Origin: Deltaproteobacteria bacterium
GTDB taxonomy: Bacteria; Desulfobacterota; Desulfobacteria; Desulfobacterales; ETH-SRB1
NCBI GenBank assembly: GCA_019314185.1
Contig: JAFCZU010000522.1
Coordinates: 1 to 5,347 of the forward strand
Direction of reading: 5' to 3'
DNA length: 5,347 nucleotides
Below are positions 1 through 5,315 of this stretch, in pieces. The notes under the pieces are model-generated. The model did not search any database. It saw nothing but the letters and a program-made list of their open reading frames with translations, and was not told where the DNA came from. The position numbers and the translations under genes are program-made. Each line of letters opens with the position of its first letter. Position 1 is the stretch's first letter.

Positions 1-1
1 C

Positions 2-340
2 TCCAATGATGACCGTTTTGTAAATCACTTTCGCCGCTATGAACTTTCTGAGATGAAGGATCGATTAAAAGAAGCGGGATTCAGGCCGATTAATATACAC
101 AAAGTGTTGGGTCCGCTGGAAAAGATTACAATGAGCTTTGTCGTGTATTGCTTTTCCTTAATCCAAAGAATAAAAAATGACAAAATAACCAAGACAAATA
201 CTACTTCTGGATTAATGAATATTTTTGGTCAATTTTTCAAATGGCCCAATCGATTTTATATGCTGCCTGTATGGATAGACGCAAAGGTTATGCCCCGCTC
301 TTTGTCGGCAGTTTTATTAATTAAGGCGGAAAAAAAGTAA
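2..340 (+). CDS. Class I SAM-dependent methyltransferase, C-terminal part (5' end outside window)
   Basis: The frame is open from base 2 without needing a start, so this is the 3' end of a gene that begins upstream. The visible 112 residues start SNDDRFVNHFRRYELSEMKD. The H-F-R-R-Y motif followed by an LKEAGF segment is typical of the last part of the Rossmann fold in type 11/12 (UbiE-like) methyltransferases, where it leads into the final helix and strands. A hydrophobic stretch follows (MSFVVYCFSLIQ) and then a basic tail ending KAEKK, which may touch the membrane. The SAM-binding GxGxG motif would lie upstream and cannot be seen, so the substrate is unknown. The ATG at 53 is internal and is not the start. 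The last 41 codons recur in diverged form at 1963-2088. The methyltransferase call is by motif recall only. Confidence 0.62.
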   Translation, partial: SNDDRFVNHFRRYELSEMKDRLKEAGFRPINIHKVLGPLEKITMSFVVYCFSLIQRIKNDKITKTNTTSGLMNIFGQFFKWPNRFYMLPVWIDAKVMPRSLSAVLLIKAEKK

Positions 341-452
341 CTATTCAGCCGCAGATTCACACAAACCTGTCCGCCTCTGGAGGATGAACGCAGATAGCTT
401 TAAATGCAAGGGGGGATGGTGTAAAATTCTGAATAGAACGAAATTGTTAATT
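215..452 (+). repeat. Long direct repeat, copy A (methyltransferase tail plus 3' flank)
   Basis: This stretch matches 1963-2179. It holds the last 41 codons of the methyltransferase gene plus about 110 bp of noncoding DNA. Hand comparison of the coding part gives 106 of 126 bases identical, mostly differing at third positions, with 8 of 41 residues changed. The noncoding part shares CAGATTCACACA, AACGCAGATAG, TTTAAAT and GAAATTGTTAATT. Copy A carries about 20 extra bases (roughly 364-384, including CCTCTGGAGG) that copy B lacks. The synonymous bias of the changes suggests paralogous genes that diverged under selection, not a fresh duplication. Confidence 0.85.
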
Positions 453-459
453 AAACTAC

Positions 460-489
460 TTGGCAACGCAAAGTTGTAAAAAATACCAT
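460..489 (+). promoter_or_regulatory. Possible sigma70-type promoter for the first ATPase gene
   Basis: TTGGCA (460-465) matches the -35 consensus at 5 of 6 bases. TACCAT (484-489) matches the -10 consensus at 4 of 6, with an 18-base spacer. Transcription would start near 496, giving a short leader before the ATG at 521. The -10 is weak and the region is AT-rich, so a chance match is possible. Confidence 0.25.
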
Positions 490-490
490 A

Positions 491-505
491 TGCGTGTAAA
501 AAGTC
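491..505 (+). repeat. Short MITE-end-like sequence upstream of the first ATPase
   Basis: TGCGTGTAAAAAGTC resembles the terminal repeat GGCGTCGTAAAAAGTC of the element at 4935-5300; the 10 bases GTAAAAAGTC are identical. It could be the scar of a lost element next to the ATPase gene. No partner end is visible nearby, and an AT-rich match this short may be chance. Confidence 0.25.
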
Positions 506-520
506 CTTGCAAAAAGTACC

Positions 521-1879
521 ATGCCTGTGTATTTTATTCCCATGAAACGTACAATCAATAAAAATTTAACGGCATGGAAAAACAGTAAGGATCGTAAACC
601 GCTGATCCTGCGTGGAGCGCGTCAGGTTGGGAAAACATATAGCCTGCAGAAATTCGGCAAAACAGAGTTTCCCCGCTGTCATTATGTGAATTTTGAAAAT
701 GACGAACAACTGAGCGTGCTGTTTGAAAATGATCTTTCACCCGCCCGAATTATCAATGAACTGCGATTTTATCTTGATACCTCTATCGACACAGCGCGTG
801 ATCTAATTGTTTTTGATGAAATACAGCGCTGTCCCCGGGCGCTGACTTCTCTCAAATACTTTCGCGAACAAATGCCTGAAATAGCGTTATGCAGCGCCGG
901 TTCCCTGCTCGGAGTTGCTCTCGCAAACGACTCTTTCCCTGTAGGAAAAATTACTTTTCTGGATTTATACCCTTTGAGTTTCGATGAGTTTTTAGAGGGA
1001 ATTGAAAAACTGCGTTTAGCCGAATTATTGCGAACACATGTTTTTCAGGAATCATTGCCACAAATAGCGCATGACCAGCTATGGGATCTCTGGAAAAATT
1101 ACCTTATTACAGGCGGTCTGCCGGAAGCGGTCAATATCTACCACGAGCATTTTGAAAACCAGTATGAAGCAATCCGGGCGGTTCGACGCATCCACAGGGA
1201 CCTCCTGGATGCCTATATGGCGGATATTGCCAAACATTCCGGCAAAACTAATGCCCAGCATATCGAACGACTGTGGCGCAATGTGCCTGTTCAATTGGCA
1301 CGTACTCAGGACTGCAGTGCCCCGAAATTCCGTTTTAAAGATGCTGTACCTGGTTTGCGAGGTTATGAACGTTTGTCTTCTCCGCTGGGCTGGTTGGAAA
1401 ACGCACGGCTTATTCTGAGGACTTCCATTGTGAATCGAGCTGAAACTCCGCTTGCCGGATTTGCCAGAGATAACAGGTTCAAACAGTATTTTTTTGATGT
1501 GGGTCTTTTGTTAGCTACCACTAATATTGATCCATCTTTTATTTTAAAATACGATTACGGGAGCTACAAGGGCTATGTGGCGGAAAACTTTGTAGCACAA
1601 GAACTGCGTGCAGCCGGAATCCGTGATTTGTTTTGTTGGGAAGGACGAACCTCTGAAGTAGAGTTTCTGCTGGAAACTCCATCGGGCATTATTCCTTTGG
1701 AAGTCAAATCAGGTTGGGTAACCAAGTCTAAAAGTCTGAACGTATTTGAGAAACGTTATCATCCCCGGCAGAGCATTGTCCTAAGCGCCAGAAATGTAAA
1801 AACGCAGGGATCTCGGTTATATGCGCCGATTTATGCGGCAGGCCAACTGGGGAGATTATTAAATGATAATTCTTCTTAA
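521..1879 (+). CDS. AAA_14 / DUF4143 family ATP-binding protein
   Basis: This is an intact 452-residue member of the AAA_14-DUF4143 family, near the usual length. Walker A is GARQVGKT (residues 32-39), Walker B is DLIVFDEIQ (94-102), and a sensor-like LCSAGSLLG lies at 123-131. GGLPEAV (198-204) marks the passage into the DUF4143 part. The C-terminus has the PD-(D/E)XK-like pattern: E355 in GYVAENFVAQEL, EVEF (379-382) and PLEVKSG (392-398). The family is widespread in bacteria and archaea and its cellular role is not established. ATP hydrolysis and a nuclease-like fold are inferred from motifs. The start at 521 gives the longest form. The in-frame ATG at 542 would give the MKRTINKNL start that resembles relatives and may be the true one; neither has a strong Shine-Dalgarno. 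The gene sits between two methyltransferase-tail repeats, which suggests it arrived as a unit. Confidence 0.9.
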   Translation: MPVYFIPMKRTINKNLTAWKNSKDRKPLILRGARQVGKTYSLQKFGKTEFPRCHYVNFENDEQLSVLFENDLSPARIINELRFYLDTSIDTARDLIVFDEIQRCPRALTSLKYFREQMPEIALCSAGSLLGVALANDSFPVGKITFLDLYPLSFDEFLEGIEKLRLAELLRTHVFQESLPQIAHDQLWDLWKNYLITGGLPEAVNIYHEHFENQYEAIRAVRRIHRDLLDAYMADIAKHSGKTNAQHIERLWRNVPVQLARTQDCSAPKFRFKDAVPGLRGYERLSSPLGWLENARLILRTSIVNRAETPLAGFARDNRFKQYFFDVGLLLATTNIDPSFILKYDYGSYKGYVAENFVAQELRAAGIRDLFCWEGRTSEVEFLLETPSGIIPLEVKSGWVTKSKSLNVFEKRYHPRQSIVLSARNVKTQGSRLYAPIYAAGQLGRLLNDNSS

Positions 1880-2088
1880 CAGCCATACTGGTTTGCACTA
1901 TATTCCGAATTGGTTTAACTAAATTGGAGCGATGTGCAAAAATAGAAAATATCAGTGGGTCAATAAATATTTTGGGTCAATTTTTCAAAAGGGCGAATCG
2001 CTTTTATATGTTGCTTGTATGGCTGGATGCGAAGATTATGCCACGCTCTTTGGCGGCGGTCTTATTGATTAAAGCGGAAAAGAAGTAA
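1870..2088 (+). pseudogene. Headless methyltransferase C-terminal remnant
   Basis: The last 41 codons (1963-2085, stop 2086-2088) encode INILGQFFKRANRFYMLLVW and so on to KAEKK. This is clearly homologous to the end of the methyltransferase gene at 2-340. The frame stays open back to 1870, just before the ATPase stop codon. That upstream part reads as a hydrophobic, weakly similar segment (AILVCTIFRIGLTKLE against SFVVYCFSLIQRIKN). There is no start codon context and no methyltransferase core, so the fragment is not expected to function. It is best read as a paralogue whose 5' part was lost or replaced when the ATPase gene arrived. It is in a different frame from the ATPase. Confidence 0.75.
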
Positions 2089-2179
2089 CTATTTAGCCAC
2101 AGATTCACACAGGTAAACGCAGATAGGTTTAAATACAAGTGTCATGTCTGTAATTATGAATAGAATGAAATTGTTAATT
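1963..2179 (+). repeat. Long direct repeat, copy B
   Basis: This is the partner of 215-452. Similarity starts in the coding tail, runs through the TAA at 2086-2088 and continues about 90 bp into noncoding DNA, ending at AAATTGTTAATT. Beyond that point the two loci differ completely. Copy A leads to the DUF4143 ATPase and copy B leads to the COG1672-like ATPase. Confidence 0.85.
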
Positions 2180-2234
2180 TTCATGGGGCAGGATGCCAAA
2201 GATTCGGACTATTTTATTATTTACAGCATTTAAC

Positions 2235-2259
2235 AATTGTGTTACAAGTAATTGTGTTT
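2235..2259 (+). promoter_or_regulatory. 15-bp-spaced direct repeat in the leader of the second ATPase
   Basis: AATTGTGTTA (2235-2244) and AATTGTGTTT (2250-2259) are repeated with a 15-base period, about 45-65 bases before the start at 2302. A TACAAT -10-like hexamer lies at 2279-2284 but has no good -35 at the right distance. The pair could be a regulator binding site. The AT-rich context makes chance possible. Confidence 0.2.
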
Positions 2260-2301
2260 AAAACATAACTGATTAACATACAATAGCGAGAAGGGTGCGC
2301 A

Positions 2302-3390
2302 ATGAATCCGTTCAAGTATGGATCAATCGTTTTGGAAAGAGATTTCTGCGGGAGAGAAGACCTGCTTAAACAAATTGCCGGTCATATCAAAGCAGCCCAA
2401 AATATTGTGGTTCTCGGTGAAAGACGTATCGGAAAATCATCTCTTGTTTATGAGGCGGTTGGAAGATTAAAGGGAACCGGTCTTTTGTATGTGGACGCTC
2501 TCTGCAAGAGGATCTTGCGAGCAATAGTTACAATTGAGAAAAAGGCAAGCTGGTTAACCAGGATGCTTAAAACCCTCTCGTATCTCAGGCCGGCGATTAC
2601 GATAGATCCGGTTACCTCCATGCCTGTTATTTCCTTTGACGCATCTGTGGAACTAACGGTAAACTCCATTCAGGAAGTGCTTGACCTTCTCGAATCCATT
2701 GGCAGGAAGAGGCGTTTTGTTGTTGTCTTTGACGAATTTCAGGACATACAGAAAATCGGCGATGCAGATGAGTCGATAGCTCTTTTAAGAAGCAAGATAC
2801 AGTTCCACAAACTTATTCCCTATGTTTTTGTTGGAAGTATAAGGCACAGGATGGACGAGCTATTTATCTCTCCCGATTCAGCCTTTTTTAAATCAGCTAT
2901 CCCGATTACAGTGGGGCCGCTTCCTTATGAAGAGTTTTCAATATTCTTAACAAGGAAGTTTGAGGAAGGAAGGCGTAAAGTTTGTGATGAAATCTTAAAA
3001 CAGGTGTTTGAAATTGCCAATGACATTACCGGGGATATACAGCAGCTTTGCGAAGCTCTATGGGAAGTCACCTCGGAAAGAGAGACCGTAGCGCCGGCAA
3101 ACCTTCAGGCTGCCCTTAAGTTAATATTTGCAAGAGAACAGAAGTCCTACGAAACTTATATAGGCCTCTTAACAGATCTTCAGTTCAAATGTCTCACTGC
3201 CCTGGCAAGGGAAGGCGGGAAGAATGTTTATTCGATGAAATTGTTAAAAATGATCGGACCGCACAGTTCTGCATCAGTAAACAGAGCTATTACACGGATG
3301 ATCGATATTAATATTTTGTTTAAAAGCGGTAAGGAGGTCAAGTTTGTCAACCCTTTCTTTAAGGCATGGCTCCTTCCCAGGGGAAGATAG
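2302..3390 (+). CDS. AAA+ ATPase, COG1672-like, with C-terminal winged helix
   Basis: This 362-residue protein begins MNPFKYGSIVLERDFCGRED, the typical opening of the archaeal-type (COG1672) ATPase family, with an FCGRE box ahead of the P-loop. Walker A is GERRIGKSS (39-47), Walker B is FVVVFDEFQD (139-148, D144/E145) and a sensor strand is YVFVGSIRH (174-182). The TGDIQQLCEALW segment (243-254) matches the helical lid region. Residues 292-345 read as a winged helix-turn-helix ending FVNPFFKAWL, the usual family terminus. The start is supported by a GAGAAGGG Shine-Dalgarno (2288-2295). LLYVDALCKRILRAI (61-75) looks shortened: relatives, from memory, have about 8-10 more residues between the strand and the LCKR helix, so an in-frame deletion may have reduced activity. 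The role is unknown; such proteins are STAND-like NTPases, often in variable regions. Confidence 0.85.
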   Translation: MNPFKYGSIVLERDFCGREDLLKQIAGHIKAAQNIVVLGERRIGKSSLVYEAVGRLKGTGLLYVDALCKRILRAIVTIEKKASWLTRMLKTLSYLRPAITIDPVTSMPVISFDASVELTVNSIQEVLDLLESIGRKRRFVVVFDEFQDIQKIGDADESIALLRSKIQFHKLIPYVFVGSIRHRMDELFISPDSAFFKSAIPITVGPLPYEEFSIFLTRKFEEGRRKVCDEILKQVFEIANDITGDIQQLCEALWEVTSERETVAPANLQAALKLIFAREQKSYETYIGLLTDLQFKCLTALAREGGKNVYSMKLLKMIGPHSSASVNRAITRMIDINILFKSGKEVKFVNPFFKAWLLPRGR

Positions 3391-3669
3391 ATGTTTGTCT
3401 TGACAAACAGAACACATGGGAACCGAGCGATGGGTGGGGGACATTCCATTGGAACATTGGTTGACATTGGAGTTGCAATCGAAGTAAAGGGCTCGACCCG
3501 TATCGAGAAAAGGGATTTGCAACCCATGAACGCCTTTATAGAGGAATATTCGCCACGGAAGGCATTGGTTGTATGCAATGAAAGGGAAGAAAGAATTCAT
3601 GACAGGATACGAATAATGCCGTATAGAAATTTCCTGAGTGACTTATGGGAAGGCAAGATCATTCGTTAA
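3391..3669 (+). pseudogene. DUF4143 ATPase remnant: C-terminal PD-(D/E)XK-like end
   Basis: The ORF of 92 residues contains VAIEVKGSTRIEKRDLQPMN and, near the end, RIMPYRNFLSDLWEGKII. These are hallmarks of the very C-terminus of a DUF4143-type ATPase, normally about 380-420 residues long. The P-loop, Walker B and the EVDF strand are missing. The first 28 or so residues (MFVLTNRTHGNRAMGGGHSI) do not resemble the family and include three CATTGG repeats at 3447-3470, so the junction is scrambled. The ATG follows the amber stop of the preceding ATPase directly and in the same frame. An AGGGGA Shine-Dalgarno (3379-3384) lies six bases before it, so translation by coupling is possible. I regard it as a decayed gene that may still make a short peptide. 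Confidence 0.7.
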
Positions 3670-3671
3670 CC

Positions 3672-3869
3672 TCAGTGCAAACTTTTAGGCCCCGTCCAGA
3701 ATACAGCAGGGTTGGCTATCGGAACGGGGTACGTTCTTCAATTTATAAGTTTATATCGGAAACGAGCAACAGCGTTGAAGTTGATTTTATTCTCTATGGC
3801 CCAAAGGGTCTTCTTGGTACGGTAAATGCAGTTCCTAACTCGTATTCTACTTATTTTCAAAGGCTTTAG
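3672..3869 (+). pseudogene. Second DUF4143-type remnant carrying only the EVDF strand
   Basis: Within this open stretch, IYKFISETSNSVEVDFILYGPKGLL (about 3738-3812) matches the strand of DUF4143 proteins that reads roughly YWRTSNGVEVDFILYGPKGL, which normally runs on into an FEIK strand. Here it diverges after GLL into GTVNAVPNSY and stops at 3867-3869, so the catalytic lysine motif is lost. The part before it (RPRPEYSRVGYRNG) is not recognisable. The YGPKGL type differs from the short GDG/VAIEVKGS type of the preceding fragment, so these are probably pieces of two genes, not one. No plausible start signal is visible. The call is from motif memory. Confidence 0.55.
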
Positions 3870-3892
3870 ATCACCTTATTTGGAATTTTTGT

Positions 3893-3907
3893 TTGCTGGA
3901 CCAGCAA
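3893..3907. promoter_or_regulatory. Perfect 15-bp palindrome upstream of the thioredoxin-fold gene
   Basis: TTGCTGG-A-CCAGCAA is a perfect inverted repeat with a one-base centre, 16 bases before the ATG at 3924. It could be an operator. As RNA it could fold only as a 5-bp stem with a 5-base loop, and no U-tract follows, so a terminator is unlikely. Confidence 0.3.
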
Positions 3908-3923
3908 TAAAAACAAGATAATA

Positions 3924-4454
3924 ATGACACCTCAGGAAAAAAAGTTAATTGCGAAATTAAATAGCGAACTGTCTGATGGTATTCAAATCAGCCTCACTTT
4001 AGCACAAGACGACCGGAGCGAAAAGCTTAGCAGATTTTGTGAAAACCTGTCAAATCTTGCTCCAAAAATCAGCATCCTGCGCAACAAGGCCGATAATAAC
4101 GATGCCCCATCAATTCAGGTGGGCAAACGCCTTCGTTTTCATGCTGTTCCTCTTGGTATGGAATTAGAACCTTTTCTTGAAGCGCTCACAACGCTTGATA
4201 AAAATTCTGTGCAGATAGCCGGACAAATCCAGGATCGTCTTGATAAAATCAAAATCCCGGCTGAACTAAAAGTGTTTGTAGCACAGCAATGCCCCTTTTG
4301 TCCGGTAACCATTCGCCGGTTATTTCCTCTTTGTATTGCAAGTGAATATATACAGATCACAATAATAGACTGTTCCCTCTTCCCTGAAATAGCGGAAATG
4401 AATGGTATTCGGTCAGTTCCGACTATTGTGCTTGACGAAGCTCCTCATCTATAG
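3924..4454 (+). CDS. Tandem thioredoxin-fold protein, N-terminal part of a disrupted gene
   Basis: The 176 residues form two thioredoxin-like halves, as in the AhpF N-terminal domain and protein disulfide oxidoreductases. The first half (about 1-108) has no CXXC; APSIQVGKRLRFHAVPLGME (61-80) is the usual late strand region. The second half has LKVFVAQQCPFCPVTIRRLF with the redox pair C123 and C126, then FPEIAEMNGIRSVPTIVLDE with the cis-proline P166. The family role is dithiol/disulfide exchange in the cytoplasm; the partner is unknown. The protein stops at DEAPHL, just before the last strand and helix of the fold, so the fold is incomplete. The continuation lies in another frame as the HEAT-repeat ORF at 4496. 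The Shine-Dalgarno is poor. A CPFC site with cis-proline makes the fold assignment firm; activity of the truncated product is doubtful. Confidence 0.8.
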   Translation: MTPQEKKLIAKLNSELSDGIQISLTLAQDDRSEKLSRFCENLSNLAPKISILRNKADNNDAPSIQVGKRLRFHAVPLGMELEPFLEALTTLDKNSVQIAGQIQDRLDKIKIPAELKVFVAQQCPFCPVTIRRLFPLCIASEYIQITIIDCSLFPEIAEMNGIRSVPTIVLDEAPHL

Positions 4455-4495
4455 AAAGAATTATTAAAGAGGGGAATGCCGCACAGGTTGCAATA

Positions 4496-4837
4496 ATGAT
4501 GCTCGATAAGGAAATAATTTTCCCTGCATTTATCGAGCTGCTGGCACATGAAAAATGGCCTGTGCGTTTGGGAGCAATGGTAGTGTTGGAATATATCACC
4601 GAGAAAAATAGAGAACTGGCGGCTCAAGTTATCAGCCTGCTCTGGAAGCTATTCCATGATGTTAACGACCAGGTCAAAGGTGATATTGTTCATATTTTCG
4701 GAGAAACAGGAGATTATGAAATAATTCCGAAACTAAAAACTCTTTTAAGCGGATTATACAATAATGAAGTCAAAAGTGCCGCAAAAGAAGCTATAGATAA
4801 AATTGAGCAAAGATCCATAAAATTTCTACATAATTAG
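4496..4837 (+). CDS. HEAT-repeat protein fragment, C-terminal part of the disrupted thioredoxin-HEAT gene
   Basis: The 113 residues read as about three HEAT/PBS-type helical repeats: WPVRLGAMVVLEYITEKN (21-38), DQVKGDIVHIFGETGDYEII (58-77) and NEVKSAAKEAIDKI (90-103). The frame is open upstream of the first ATG back to about 4442 and still looks coding there (SSIERIIKEGNAAQVAIMML), so 4496 is not the original start. No Shine-Dalgarno supports it. From memory, thioredoxin-fold proteins ending in such a HEAT segment, with an EKWPVRLGAMV motif, exist in Desulfobacterota. The joined gene would span 3924-4837, broken by a deletion that shifts the frame near 4440-4453. As a stand-alone protein it would be a helical scaffold of unknown partner. 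Confidence 0.65.
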   Translation: MMLDKEIIFPAFIELLAHEKWPVRLGAMVVLEYITEKNRELAAQVISLLWKLFHDVNDQVKGDIVHIFGETGDYEIIPKLKTLLSGLYNNEVKSAAKEAIDKIEQRSIKFLHN

Positions 4838-4870
4838 CACCTAAACCTGAAACCAATCAGTACATGAACA

Positions 4871-4924
4871 AAAAACCTGTTTTCAGCAATATCTATTGCT
4901 ATGTTTGACATAAACAGGTATTTT
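4871..4924 (+). terminator. Hairpin with T-run after the HEAT ORF, possible terminator
   Basis: ACCTGTTT (4875-4882) pairs with AAACAGGT (4912-4919), flanked by an A-run before and TTTT after. Inside the loop AGCAAT-ATCT-ATTGCT (4885-4900) forms a second hairpin. The structure lies 34 bases past the stop at 4837. The outer loop is long for an intrinsic terminator, so a cruciform or repeat remnant is an alternative. Confidence 0.4.
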
Positions 4925-4954
4925 CCATAGAATTTTGATGGCGTCGTAAAAAGT

Positions 4955-5094
4955 CGTCACTCCGGTAGAACCAGGATCGAGTCTGGGAGGATTCCGGATG
5001 CTCTGCAACTGTCTGAAAAGACCGGATAACGCTAAAGTTTAGCTCTGACGCTTCACTACGTGTAGCTGCGTGCCAAGCTTTCTCCGGAATGACG
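4955..5094. repeat. Inner inverted repeat, CGTCATTCCGG type
   Basis: CGTCACTCCGGTAGAA (4955-4970) faces TTCTCCGGAATGACG (5080-5094), whose reverse complement is CGTCATTCCGGAGAA. A further GGATTCCGGA lies at 4989-4998. This resembles the common CGTCATTCCGG repeats found between genes in many proteobacterial-type genomes. It is nested in the left part of the larger element. Confidence 0.6.
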
Positions 5095-5205
5095 CAGAAA
5101 ACGCTATCTTTCAATTTTTTACAAGTTTACCAACTATGATGAACTCGTAAAAAGTAACGAATTTAGCTATAGATGGCTAAGTAAAAAGTTTCATATACAA
5201 GGCGT

Positions 5206-5263
5206 AGTGATTTTTCAGGATTGAAAGCATACATGTAGTATGTTGAGAGTCTGAAAAATCACT
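5206..5263. repeat. Perfect 13-bp stem hairpin within the element
   Basis: AGTGATTTTTCAG (5206-5218) pairs perfectly with CTGAAAAATCACT (5251-5263). GCGT before and ACGC after extend the match imperfectly. An inner CATAC-ATGTA-GTATG hairpin (5228-5242) caps the loop. On both strands this would make a stable cruciform or RNA hairpin; the stem follows repeat structure, not a terminator. Confidence 0.75.
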
Positions 5264-5315
5264 GCAACGCAGTAGATGGGACTTTTTACGATGCCATCAA
5301 CTATAGGTGAGATAA

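Larger units (their letters stand above)
4935..5300. mobile_element. MITE-like element with 21-bp terminal inverted repeats
   Basis: The left end (4935-4955, containing GATGGCGTCGTAAAAAGTC) and the right end (5280-5300, reverse complement containing GATGGCATCGTAAAAAGTC) match at 20 of 21 bases. The 366 bp between hold no plausible gene. Related end sequences occur inside in direct orientation at 5139-5157 (GATGAACTCGTAAAAAGTA) and 5172-5190 (GATGGCTAAGTAAAAAGTT). The element is therefore composite: one unit with CGTCACTCCGG/CCGGAATGACG arms (4955-5094) and a second with a long hairpin (5206-5263). No transposase is present, so movement would need one in trans. I see no convincing target-site duplication. 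An antisense open frame at 4899-5114 runs through the repeat and is not credible as a gene. Confidence 0.7.

Noticed and set aside
341..452. Phrases such as CAGATTCACACA and AACGCAGATAG suggesting a CRISPR or tandem array
   Set aside because: There are only one or two imperfect copies per locus and no regular repeat-spacer pattern; they are part of the long direct repeat.
1071..1418. Open frames on both strands inside the first ATPase gene (also 555-740 and 1079-1294 on the minus strand)
   Set aside because: They overlap an intact gene with clear Walker and DUF4143 motifs, and their translations show no recognisable domain.
3228..3600. Two overlapping minus-strand open frames across the ATPase/DUF4143 junction
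   Set aside because: They lie opposite sequence whose plus-strand translation has family motifs, and the antisense products look random and cysteine-rich.
521..3669. The two ATPases and the nuclease-like fragment as a two-gene defence or toxin-antitoxin system
   Set aside because: The ATPases belong to separate families, have different upstream regions and are separated by a methyltransferase remnant; the nuclease-like piece is truncated. Nothing in the sequence links them functionally.
4139..4627. Minus-strand open frames opposite the thioredoxin and HEAT ORFs (4139-4360, 4445-4627)
   Set aside because: The plus-strand products have a CPFC site and HEAT motifs; the antisense products have no domain signal.
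4899..5114. Minus-strand open frame of 71 codons
   Set aside because: It consists mostly of the MITE-like repeat; the open frame is a by-product of the repeat.
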